NCBI GenBank assembly: GCA_016710685.1
Contig: JADJVC010000020.1
Location: 1 to 44,286, forward strand
Direction of reading: 5' to 3'
DNA length: 44,286 nt
From: Flavobacteriales bacterium
GTDB lineage: Bacteria > Bacteroidota > Bacteroidia > Flavobacteriales_F > PHOS-HE28
Shown here: positions 15,339-23,120 of the stretch, one piece after another
How positions within the stretch are numbered: position 1 is the first letter of the stretch
Layout: each line of letters begins with the position of its first letter
The notes under the pieces: generated by a model
Seen by the model: the letters and a program-made list of their open reading frames with translations, nothing else
Told to the model about the DNA's origin: nothing
Database searches by the model: none
Program-made: the position numbers and the translations under genes

Positions 15339-16035
15339 GCCGGTGCTTTACTTGCTCCCCGTGTGGCTGGGCGATGCGGGTGGTACGGAGTTGATGCCGC
15401 CGCAAAATCTTGAGATCGCGGAAAACACCACCCTCTTCTTCTGTGAAAACGAACGCACCGCGCGACGCATGTTACGGCGCATGTCCAAGACCATCAACCT
15501 GAACGCGATCGAACTGCACGTGCTGGACAAAGACAGCGATGCGGCCACGATTTCCACCTACGTAAAAATGCTGGCCAACCGTTCCGGGGCCATCATCAGT
15601 GAAGCAGGCATGCCGTGCATTGCGGACCCTGGCGCGCGCTTGGTGGCTGCCGCGCATGATGTGGGCATCCGCGTGGAGCCGCTCACGGGTCCATCTTCGC
15701 TCCTGCTCGCACTTGCGGGCAGCGGCATGAATGGGCAACAGTTCACCTTCCACGGCTATTTGCCGAGGGAAAGTGCACAACGCAAACAGGCCATTAAGAA
15801 GTTGGAACAAGAAGCCAAACGGAACGGTGGCGCACAGCTTTTCATTGAAACCCCCTACCGGAACGACGCAATGCTGGCGGACGTTATCGCCACTTGCGAA
15901 GGCGGCACACGTTTATGCATCGCGATTGACTTGGAACAGCCCGGCGGCAGCTTGAGAACACGGACGATCGCTGCATGGCGCAGCGCCGCACCGCAACTCG
16001 GCAAGCGTCCGTGTGTTTTCATCATTGGTCCGTGA
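15316..16035 (+). CDS. SAM-dependent methyltransferase, RsmI/tetrapyrrole-methylase family
   Basis: The 239-residue protein has the class III methylase layout. It opens with LYLLPVWLGD in place of the RsmI GTPIGN strand, then has SEAGMPCIADPGARLVAAAH, the RsmI signature, PLTGPSSLLLALAGSGMNGQ, FHGYLPRE and FIETPYRND. The match suggests 2'-O-methylation of 16S rRNA cytidine (RsmI), but this is the shorter Bacteroidota variant with a divergent first motif, so the substrate is left open. It starts inside the phosphatase gene. Confidence 0.88.
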   Translation: MSLETSDKPVLYLLPVWLGDAGGTELMPPQNLEIAENTTLFFCENERTARRMLRRMSKTINLNAIELHVLDKDSDAATISTYVKMLANRSGAIISEAGMPCIADPGARLVAAAHDVGIRVEPLTGPSSLLLALAGSGMNGQQFTFHGYLPRESAQRKQAIKKLEQEAKRNGGAQLFIETPYRNDAMLADVIATCEGGTRLCIAIDLEQPGGSLRTRTIAAWRSAAPQLGKRPCVFIIGP

Positions 16036-16107
16036 TGCACTGATAGTTACGTTCCACGGTTGTTTTAATCCCTCATCGTTTAGCTTGCGCCACAATCCCC
16101 CTTCCCC

Positions 16108-17183
16108 ATGCTCAGCCTTCCCGCCAATACCGATCCCGTTTACATCGCCCCGGAGCAGTACAATACGATGGACCGCTTCTTCCTGAGGCTCATCAACGAC
16201 AAACGCGATCTGCCGTTCATCCATTTGATCTTCAAAGTCTCGTTCAGCATTGTGCCGCTGGCCGCATTGTTGTTCGTGCCTGCCATCACCGGTTGGCTTT
16301 GGCTGTTGATCGCTGCCGTTTACCTCTTCGTCAACAACGTCACCTATAAAGGTCCGTTCGGCTTGATGCTGCATTGCTCCAGCCATCGGCCACTTTTCCG
16401 CAAGGAAGTAGCGCCGTTGAACTACTTGATCCCGTGGGTTCTCGCACCTTTCTTCGGGCAATCGCCGGAAACGTATTTCGCACACCACGTGGGCATGCAC
16501 CATGTGGAAAACAACATGGAAGACGACGAAAGCAGCACCATGCCCTACCAGCGCGACTCCGGCAAAGGCTTCACACGCTACTTCTTCACCTTCCTCTTCA
16601 CCGGCATTTATACGCTGGTGCAGTACCATTTCAACAAGCGCAGCAAGAAATTAGCATGGCGCACCGTGCGCGGCGAACTGCTGTTCATCGCCTTTGCACC
16701 GCGCTGTGTTTCGTGAACTGGCAGGCTACGTTGGTGGTTTTCATCCTTCCCTTCCTCGCATTCCGCTTGGTGGCCATGGCGGGCAACTGGGTGCAGCACA
16801 CCTTCATTTGCCCGGAGCAGCCCGGCAACGACTACCGCAACAGCATCACCTGCATCAATGTGAAATTCAACCACAAATGCTGGAACGACGGTTACCACAT
16901 CAGCCACCACATCAACCCCACATTGCATTGGACCGAGCATCCGAAATATTTCCGGGAGCACCTTGCCAAGTTTGCCGAGAACCGGTCCGTTGTGTTCGCG
17001 GGATTGAACTTTTTGGACATCTTCGTTATGCTGATGAAAGATGACTACGAAAAGATGGCATCGCACTACGTGAACGTGGGTGACGTATTCAAAAGCGACG
17101 AAGAAGTAATAGCGCATTTGCGCAGCCGGGTGGTACCCATTCCCTTTGCCGTCCCCACGGGAAATGTGGCCTACGCGGTTTGA
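16108..17183 (+). CDS. Fatty acid desaturase, one frameshift
   Basis: The three histidine clusters for the di-iron centre are present: HCSSH, HHVGMHHVE and, after the frame change, HISHHINPTLHW. Four or so hydrophobic segments (SIVPLAALLFVPAITGWLWL, FTFLFTGIYTLVQY, VVFILPFLAFRLVAMAG) match the membrane desaturase fold. The first frame stops at 16716 and the second is open from before 16700, so a one-base indel near 16695 splits the gene. Joined length is about 358 residues. The enzyme would introduce a double bond into an acyl chain or act as a related hydroxylase. Both halves are well conserved, so an assembly error is likelier than decay. Confidence 0.85.
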
Positions 17184-17231
17184 TCTTTTCCCACGGCATT
17201 CTTGAAATTCGCACAGCGAAACGACACGACT

Positions 17232-17990
17232 ATGAGCGACGGTTACGTTAGGACGACAACGGAAGGCGGCATCGCCACGGTGACCTTCCACCACCCCAAG
17301 AGCAACAGCTTGCCCGCGGCCATACTGGGCGAAATGGCCAAGCAGATCTCCACCGCCGGTGCGGACAAAACCGTGCGCGCCATCATTTTGCGCAGCGATG
17401 GCGAAAAAGCGTTTTGCGCCGGAGCCAGTTTTGACGAGCTGGTCGCCATTGAAACAGAAGCACAGGGATTGACTTTTTTCAACGGCTTCGCGAATGTGAT
17501 CAATGCCATCCGGACCGTGCCCTGCTTCGTTCTGGGGCGCGTGCAGAACAAAGCCGTCGGCGGCGGCGTTGGGTTGGCAGCGGCGGTGGACGTTTGCTAC
17601 GCGCACGCATCCGCTTCTGTAAAATTGAGCGAACTCGCCATTGGCATCGGTCCTTTCGTTGTAGGCCCTGCAGTGGAACGCAAAACCGGCACCAACGCAT
17701 TCGGCTTTATGACCTCCACGCCAGCGACGTGGCGCAGCGCGGAATGGGCATTGCGCAATGGGCTTTACGTGGAAGTTTTCGCGGAGCAGCAAGCCTTGGA
17801 AACCGCGATCCAAAAACACGCTACGGAATTAGCTGGCTACAGTCCGGAAGCCATGGCGGAATTGAAGCGCGTGATGTGGAAAGGCCCGGAGGATTGGGGC
17901 AAACTGCTTCCAGAATGCGCGGCGATCAGCGGCCGGCTTGTGCTTTCGGATTTTACCCGGAATGCGATCGCGGCGTTTAAGGCGAAGTGA
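17232..17990 (+). CDS. Enoyl-CoA hydratase/isomerase family protein
   Basis: The 252-residue crotonase-fold protein has FHHPKSNSLPAA at the N terminus, the oxyanion-hole segments FCAGASFDEL and NKAVGGGVGLAAAVDVCYAH, and SVKLSELAIGIGPFVVGPAV. A glutamate in KLSELAIG sits where hydratases keep a catalytic acid; the second catalytic Glu of classical hydratases is not obvious. ATG 17232 (MSDGYVRTTTEGG) is chosen because homology begins there. A GAAATTCG box at about 17203-17210 may be the promoter. Exact reaction unresolved. Confidence 0.88.
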   Translation: MSDGYVRTTTEGGIATVTFHHPKSNSLPAAILGEMAKQISTAGADKTVRAIILRSDGEKAFCAGASFDELVAIETEAQGLTFFNGFANVINAIRTVPCFVLGRVQNKAVGGGVGLAAAVDVCYAHASASVKLSELAIGIGPFVVGPAVERKTGTNAFGFMTSTPATWRSAEWALRNGLYVEVFAEQQALETAIQKHATELAGYSPEAMAELKRVMWKGPEDWGKLLPECAAISGRLVLSDFTRNAIAAFKAK

Positions 17991-18373
17991 AGGTTGGGTT
18001 TTGGAACGCTGACCGCGCTGCGCCGAAGCTTAGCGAAGGCGCAGTTGCGCTGGTTTTGGATCAGTGATGATTTGATTTGCTTGGTTGAATTTTAGTTTCT
18101 GGTATTGGGTATCGGGTACTGAGTACCGAGACGGCTGATCGGCTGCTGACTGCCACTGCCGACCGCAACTGCCGACTGCCGCTGTCGACTGCAACTGCTT
18201 TCTGCTCTCTCTTCTCCGCGCTTTTAACTGCCGTAGGCATGTCTCTGCGCACTCCGCGGTTAAACCCTTTCTCCCTTCTTCCCAGTAAAATCGCACTGCA
18301 ATCCTTCTAACAACACGGAGGCTTCTATATTTGGTCGCGCTGCCGCAAACAAGTACCGGCGCGCATTGTACGC
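17991..18373. repeat. Composite intergenic repeat between echA-like and DUF349 genes
   Basis: Starts with TGGAACGCTGACCGCGCTG (18002-18020, also at 36284-36302 with one change) and a CTGCGCC/GGCGCAG hairpin (18018-18044). Four exact-phase heptamers follow, GGTATTG, GGTATCG, GGTACTG and AGTACCG (18101-18128). An ACTGCC-rich tract (18148-18200) comes next, and then CTCTGCGCACTCCGCGG (18243-18259). The stretch has no gene. Confidence 0.75.
18326..18333 (+). promoter_or_regulatory. TAnnTTTG box upstream of the DUF349 gene
   Basis: TATATTTG is an exact match to the Bacteroidota -7 consensus and lies 40 bp before the ATG at 18374, at the edge of the repeat-bearing spacer. Confidence 0.5.
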
Positions 18374-20218
18374 ATGGCAACGAAAAGTGAACTGATCGCG
18401 CGGATGGAGGAAGTGCTCCAACAACCCGACGTGGAGCGCTCCGGCGAAGCAGTGGACACGCTGAAAGAAGCGTTCGAGGAATTGGTGGCAACGGAACAGG
18501 AAGCCGCGAAAGCTGCAGCCGCACAAGCTGAAGCCGAAGCCGAAACAGAGTCGGAGGAGGCACCTGCTGAAGAAGGCATTTATCCCCCGCCTGCCGCACT
18601 GCCACAGGTAACGCAAGTAGCGCCACAGCCCATCGAATCCGCTCCACTTACGGACGAAAACGACAAGAAGTTCAAGCAGCTTTTGGACGCCTACAACACG
18701 AAGGTGAACGACATTCGCCGCAAACGGCAGAAAGACGAAGCGGACCACTTGGCGCAGAAGCAGGCCATCATGCAGGAGTTGCGCGAGTTGATCTCCAACG
18801 AGGAAAACATCGGTAACGCTTTCAACCGTTTCACGGAGTTAGGCGAACAATGGAAGCACATCGGGCCGATCCCGCAGCAGAGCTACCGCGAGCTGCAGCA
18901 CGACTACAGCCAATTGCGCGAGGAGTTTTTCTACCACATCCGCATCTACAAGGAACTCCGCGACCATGACCTGCGGAAAAATACCGCGTTGAAACAGGCG
19001 CTGGTAGCGGACATGGAAGCGGTGCAACGCGTAGACAGCGTGCGCGAAGCCGAAGAACTGGTGAAGGAATACCAGGACAAATGGCACCAAGTGGGGCCAG
19101 TGGTGAAAGAAGACCGCGAAGCCGTGCGCGACGCATTTTGGAACGCAACGCAAGTGGTGTACGACCGCATCAACGACCACTACAAAGCGCGCCGTGCGGA
19201 GAATGAGACCAACCTCGCGGCCAAGCAAGCACTGGTAGCCAAGGTGCATGAGCTGGTGAAACAGACCGAACAGGAAGAACCGCGCGACTGGAAAGTGCCC
19301 ACCGATCAGGTGTTGGAACTCCAGAACGCCTGGAAAGCGATCGGCTTCGCGACGAAGAAGGACAACGAGCGCGTGTGGAAGGAATTCCGCGGCGGGTGCA
19401 ACGCTTTCTTCGACCTAAAAAATGCGCATTATGCCGCGATCAAGGACAAATTCAAGGCGGTGCGGGTGAAGAAAGAAGCATTGATAGCGCAAGCCTTGGA
19501 ATTGAAGGAAAGCACGGCGTGGAAGCAAACGGCGGACAAGTTGAAGCAGCTTCAACAGCAGTGGAAAGAGTCCGGCAGCGCGGGCCAGCGCGACGAGCAC
19601 AAATTGTGGGGCCGTTTCCGCGAAGCCTGCGACGCTTTTTTCAAATCACGGCAAGACAACTTCGCGAAGCAGGACGAAGAACAGGCAGCACATGTAAAAG
19701 AGCGCGAAGACCTGATCACCCAGATCGAGAATTACGCGCTCACCGGCGACCGTAATGCCGACATCACCGCATTGAAAGCTTTCAGTGGGCTGTGGCTCAA
19801 TGGTGGCCGCATCTCCCCGCGCGACCATGACCGATTAAGCAAACGCTACCGCACCGCGCTCGACAAGCAGTATGGTGGTTTGAAAATGAACGATGATGAG
19901 CGCCGGAAAATGGCGTTCAACGACCGCATGGAAGATCTGGCGGCTGCTCCTGATGGGAAAGAACGGATGGAGAAAGAGGCGCGCTTCGTGAAACGCAAGA
20001 TCGAAGAGTTGGAGACCGAAGCGCGGCAAGCCGAAGAGAACATGGGCAAGTTCAGCTTCAAGAGTGCAGCAGGCGCAGCGATGAAAAAGGAAATGGAACG
20101 CGGCATTGAAAAGACCCGCGAACAGATCAAGCGACTGCAAGTCCAGCACAAGGAATTGGCAATGGGCATGCGCGAACCCAAACCAGTGGCCGCCGAAGGC
20201 GGTGAGGATGGAGCTTAG
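18374..20218 (+). CDS. DUF349 domain-containing protein
   Basis: The 614-residue, highly charged protein has an Ala/Glu-rich acidic N terminus (about residues 40-70). It then carries at least four DUF349 helical repeats with the recurring pattern LxxxWKxIGP/VGPV-KEDxxxxWxxF, for example GEQWKHIGPIPQQSYREL, QDKWHQVGPVVKEDREAV, QNAWKAIGFATKKDNERV and QQQWKESGSAGQRDEHKL. The C terminus is coiled coil. DUF349 proteins of this length are common in Bacteroidota; no biochemical function is established and a structural or nucleic-acid-binding role is speculative. No signal peptide. Confidence 0.88.
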   Translation: MATKSELIARMEEVLQQPDVERSGEAVDTLKEAFEELVATEQEAAKAAAAQAEAEAETESEEAPAEEGIYPPPAALPQVTQVAPQPIESAPLTDENDKKFKQLLDAYNTKVNDIRRKRQKDEADHLAQKQAIMQELRELISNEENIGNAFNRFTELGEQWKHIGPIPQQSYRELQHDYSQLREEFFYHIRIYKELRDHDLRKNTALKQALVADMEAVQRVDSVREAEELVKEYQDKWHQVGPVVKEDREAVRDAFWNATQVVYDRINDHYKARRAENETNLAAKQALVAKVHELVKQTEQEEPRDWKVPTDQVLELQNAWKAIGFATKKDNERVWKEFRGGCNAFFDLKNAHYAAIKDKFKAVRVKKEALIAQALELKESTAWKQTADKLKQLQQQWKESGSAGQRDEHKLWGRFREACDAFFKSRQDNFAKQDEEQAAHVKEREDLITQIENYALTGDRNADITALKAFSGLWLNGGRISPRDHDRLSKRYRTALDKQYGGLKMNDDERRKMAFNDRMEDLAAAPDGKERMEKEARFVKRKIEELETEARQAEENMGKFSFKSAAGAAMKKEMERGIEKTREQIKRLQVQHKELAMGMREPKPVAAEGGEDGA

Positions 20219-20220
20219 GA

Positions 20221-20454
20221 ATGACCCCGCTACCGCCGCATTAAGTGCTCCGGCTGGGTCTGCCGGTGGCTTGGGGCGAGCAAGACCAGTTCGGACATGT
20301 GAACAACGTGGTCTACTTCCGATACTTTGAAAAAGTGTGGATGCATTATTTGGCGCGGATCGGTGTCCTCAGCTCCCACCGCGAAAGCGGGACCGGCGAT
20401 CAATATTTAAGCGGATCTTCCATTAAGGATACGCGGTTATCTTTCGCCCGCTAA
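20221..20454 (+). pseudogene. Truncated 4HBT thioesterase remnant
   Basis: LPVAWGEQDQFGHVNNVVYF followed by RYFEKVWMHYLARIGVL is the N-terminal half of a hotdog thioesterase, including the active-site Asp/His/Asn region. After GTG the chain goes off family (DQYLSGSSIKDTRLSFAR) and stops at 20454, so the C-terminal half is missing. An in-frame TAA at 20242 also separates it from ATG 20221; GTG 20245 is the only start that avoids it. It is probably non-functional, lying between the DUF349 gene and mscL. Confidence 0.65.
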
Positions 20455-20476
20455 AACCCCAAAAACCACAAGGCAC

Positions 20477-20905
20477 ATGAGCATGATGAAGGAGTTCAAG
20501 GAATTCGCGATGAAGGGCAACCTCGTTGATATCGCGGTAGGTTTCGTAATGGGCGCAGCCTTTACGCGCTTGGTTACGGCCTTCACCGGCGGTATTGTAA
20601 CGCCACTCATCAGCATGTTGACCGGCGACGTGAAATTCGACAACTTGAAGTGGGTGATCAAGAGCGGCGTGGCCGAAGTGAAGGATGCGGCGGGTGCAGT
20701 TACCGTGCCTGCTATCGAAGAGGTAGCTGTGAAATACGGCGAATTCCTTCAGGCCACCATGGACTTCATTATTGTTGCCTTCGTGATGTTCATGGTGGTG
20801 AAAGCAGTTAACAGCATGAAGAAGAAAGAAGAAGCGGCACCACCTGCTGGCCCGACGGACGATCAGAAGTTGTTGATGGAGATCCGCGACGCGCTGAAGC
20901 GATAA
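20477..20905 (+). CDS. mscL: Large-conductance mechanosensitive channel MscL
   Basis: MscL opens under membrane tension to release solutes during osmotic downshock. The 142 residues show the N-terminal amphipathic helix (MKEFKEFAMKGNLVDIAVGF), TM1 with VMGAAFTRLVTAF, a periplasmic loop, TM2 (FIIVAFVMFMVVKAVNSM) and a charged C-terminal helix. ATG 20477 or 20483 could be the start; homologues fit either. A terminator follows. Confidence 0.96.
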   Translation: MSMMKEFKEFAMKGNLVDIAVGFVMGAAFTRLVTAFTGGIVTPLISMLTGDVKFDNLKWVIKSGVAEVKDAAGAVTVPAIEEVAVKYGEFLQATMDFIIVAFVMFMVVKAVNSMKKKEEAAPPAGPTDDQKLLMEIRDALKR

Positions 20906-20924
20906 GCGGTTCCTACGAATTCAC

Positions 20925-20960
20925 GAAAAGCCCCGGCATTTGCTGGGGCTTTTCTTTTTT
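20925..20960 (+). terminator. Rho-independent terminator after mscL
   Basis: A 10-bp stem GAAAAGCCCC / GGGGCTTTTC with a 10-base loop is followed by T6. It ends at the stop codon of the converging ABC gene. Confidence 0.88.
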
Positions 20961-21732
20961 AGTGGAGAAAGCGGTGCGTTCCTTCGGCATCGAACTGTAC
21001 ACCTGCCCCGGCAAACGTGCGTTGCAGCTCACCGGAACGCAATGCTTCCTGCGGCGTTCCCTGCCATACGCCATCCTTGCCGCGCAATAATAACAACCTG
21101 TCGCACAGGTCGAGTGCCAATTGCAGATCGTGGGTTGAGAACAGTACTGCGCGCCCGGCTTTTAACGCATTTTCGCGGAGCAGCCGAACAATCGCTGCGC
21201 GGTTCGGCAGGTCTAGAAAGGCAGTGGGTTCGTCCAACAGCATGAGCGGAGTTTCCTGGGCCAATGCGCGGGCGATATGGACTTTTTGCCGCTCACCGTC
21301 GCTGCAATGTTCCATGTTTCGCGTACGCAGATGCAGCACACCGGCCTGTTCCATGGCGCGTTCCACGGCTTCCGCGTCTGCGGCTGAGAAGCGCCCCCAC
21401 GGTCCAGTCCACGGGTGCCTGCCCAAGCCTACAAGAGCTTCCACCGTTAGCAATGCCACGCTTGGCCGATGCGTGGAAACAAGCGCGATCTTCCGAGCCC
21501 GTTCCTTGGCGGGCATTGCATGGATGTTTGATCCAGTAACGAATGCTTGCCCGTCCAACGGGGCCTGCAGCCCGGCCAACGTGTTCAGTAACGTGCTTTT
21601 GCCCACACCGTTCGGCCCCAACAATGCCGTGAGCGAACCGGCGCGAAGTTGAACAGCCAAGCCTTCCGCCAGCCGGACCTTTCCGTGGCCTATCGCGAGA
21701 TCCACGGATGTGAGCACCATTTCACCGCTCAT
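20959..21732 (-). CDS. ABC transporter ATP-binding protein, FecE-type (iron-siderophore/haem/cobalamin)
   Basis: The 257-residue ATPase has Walker A LLGPNGVGKST, Q-loop region LVSTHRP, a signature CSDGERQKV (variant of LSGGQ), Walker B PLMLLDEPTAFLD and the H-loop FSTHDL. The pattern fits the FecE/BtuD/HmuV group, and the preceding gene encodes the matching FecCD permease. ATG 21732 overlaps the permease stop (ATGA). No periplasmic binding protein or TonB receptor lies in the window, so the ligand (ferric siderophore, haem or B12) is undetermined. Confidence 0.9.
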   Translation of the reverse strand: MSGEMVLTSVDLAIGHGKVRLAEGLAVQLRAGSLTALLGPNGVGKSTLLNTLAGLQAPLDGQAFVTGSNIHAMPAKERARKIALVSTHRPSVALLTVEALVGLGRHPWTGPWGRFSAADAEAVERAMEQAGVLHLRTRNMEHCSDGERQKVHIARALAQETPLMLLDEPTAFLDLPNRAAIVRLLRENALKAGRAVLFSTHDLQLALDLCDRLLLLRGKDGVWQGTPQEALRSGELQRTFAGAGVQFDAEGTHRFLH

Positions 21733-22745
21733 GACCTTGTTCCCCAATTACGTCCACGGATCAAAACCCACAGCACCACGGGCACGCCCAACAGGCTGGT
21801 CACCACATTCAGTGGCACTCCGTGCATAGCCGGGAAAGCACGCAGCAACAAGTCACAAGCCAGTGCCAGCGCGGCTCCCAGCAATACCACGGCCGGCAAA
21901 AGCAGGCGGTGATCGGCGGTGCGAAAAAGTGCCCGTGCGACATGCGGCACGGCAAGGCCGAGAAAGGCGATAGGCCCACACCATGCAGTAATGCTGCCAG
22001 CCAGCACGCCTGTGGATGCGATCGCCAACAAGCGCACGCGTCCGGTAGCCACGCCCAATGCAGCGGCTTCCTGCTCGCCCAGCATCAACGCGTTCAATGG
22101 TTTGCCTAAGGTGAAGGCCACAGCTGCAGCCATCAGAACGGGAATTGCCAGCATGGGCAGGTCTGCCAGCGTGGTGCCGGCGAACGACCCCATACCCCAG
22201 AGCACGAAGCCTTTCAGTGCGCGCGCTTCACCGCTGGCCTGCAACAGGCTTGTAAATGCAGAAACGAAATAGCCTACCATCAGGCCAACAATGAGCAAGG
22301 TGGCGGCATCGCCGAGGCGGCGGTCCGCCAGCACGATGAGCAACAAAACGGCAAGCGCGCCGATCAATGCCGCCAACGTGGTCATCATTCCTGCGGAAAC
22401 TGGAAGGAAGGACCACAGCGGTTGTGCAAGCACCACTACGGCCACGCCCAAGGAAGCACCGCTGGTAATGCCCAGCACGCCAGGGCCAGCAAGCGGATTG
22501 CGGAACACCGCCTGCATCAACAAACCGCCCACGGCCAATCCACTACCGGCAAGGATCGCGGTAAGCACTTCCGGTAGGCGCACTTCACGCACCACGGCAC
22601 CCATGGCATCGGGCGTTCCGCGCTCGAAAAAGGCCGCCCACACCGAAGCAGCCGGTATTGAAGTACTGCCTGCCATCAAGCCCAAGCAAGCCAACAACAG
22701 GACTAGGAGGCCAAGGAATGCCAACGCGCCAATGGCCTTTCGCAT
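21729..22745 (-). CDS. FecCD-family ABC transporter permease
   Basis: The 338-residue protein has about ten hydrophobic segments and the family motifs: VREVRLPEVLTAILAGSGLA near the N terminus, NPLAGPGVLGITSGASLGV, LWGMGSFAGTTLADLP and the C-terminal CGPIAFLGLAVPHVARALFR, the coupling loop to the ATPase. It is coupled by a 4-bp overlap to the ATPase gene. Together they would import an iron-chelate, haem or corrinoid across the inner membrane. Confidence 0.93.
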   Translation of the reverse strand: MRKAIGALAFLGLLVLLLACLGLMAGSTSIPAASVWAAFFERGTPDAMGAVVREVRLPEVLTAILAGSGLAVGGLLMQAVFRNPLAGPGVLGITSGASLGVAVVVLAQPLWSFLPVSAGMMTTLAALIGALAVLLLIVLADRRLGDAATLLIVGLMVGYFVSAFTSLLQASGEARALKGFVLWGMGSFAGTTLADLPMLAIPVLMAAAVAFTLGKPLNALMLGEQEAAALGVATGRVRLLAIASTGVLAGSITAWCGPIAFLGLAVPHVARALFRTADHRLLLPAVVLLGAALALACDLLLRAFPAMHGVPLNVVTSLLGVPVVLWVLIRGRNWGTRS

Positions 22746-22824
22746 GGCCCAAACTTAGGCTTGGCGTCGTGAGGTGGTCCAATTCGCGGAACATGACTTG
22801 CGGGGAAAGCGCGACCTTTGCGGC

Positions 22825-23120
22825 ATGGAAAACACCTCTGTGATCAGCCGGTTCCGTGTTGTAGCGATCCTTGAAGGCATCAGTTTTCTGGTGCTATTGT
22901 TCATCGCCATGCCATTAAAATACATGGCCGATCAACCTTTAGCGGTGAAGTACACGGGCTGGGCCCACGGCGTGCTGTTCATCGCATACGGCATCTTGGC
23001 CATTCCTTGTTCACCCGGTTGAAGTGGCCCATTGAGCGCATGTACGGCGTGGCCATCGCAGCGTTGCTGCCATTCGGCACCTTCGTGCTGGAGCGCAAGT
23101 GGCTACGGTTAAAAAGCTGA
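22825..23120 (+). CDS. DUF3817 family membrane protein, one frameshift
   Basis: MENTSVISRFRVVAILEGIS and VKYTGWAHGVLFIAYGILA match the first two helices of DUF3817. The frame breaks near 23005 and resumes as LKWPIERMYGVAIAALLPFG, TFVLERKW and a stop at 23118, giving about 98 residues with three membrane helices as in the family. Function is unknown (often compared to integral membrane YdzA-like proteins). GACCTTTG ends 5 bp before ATG 22825. The 3' end overlaps the converging LysM gene by 12 bp. Confidence 0.75.
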
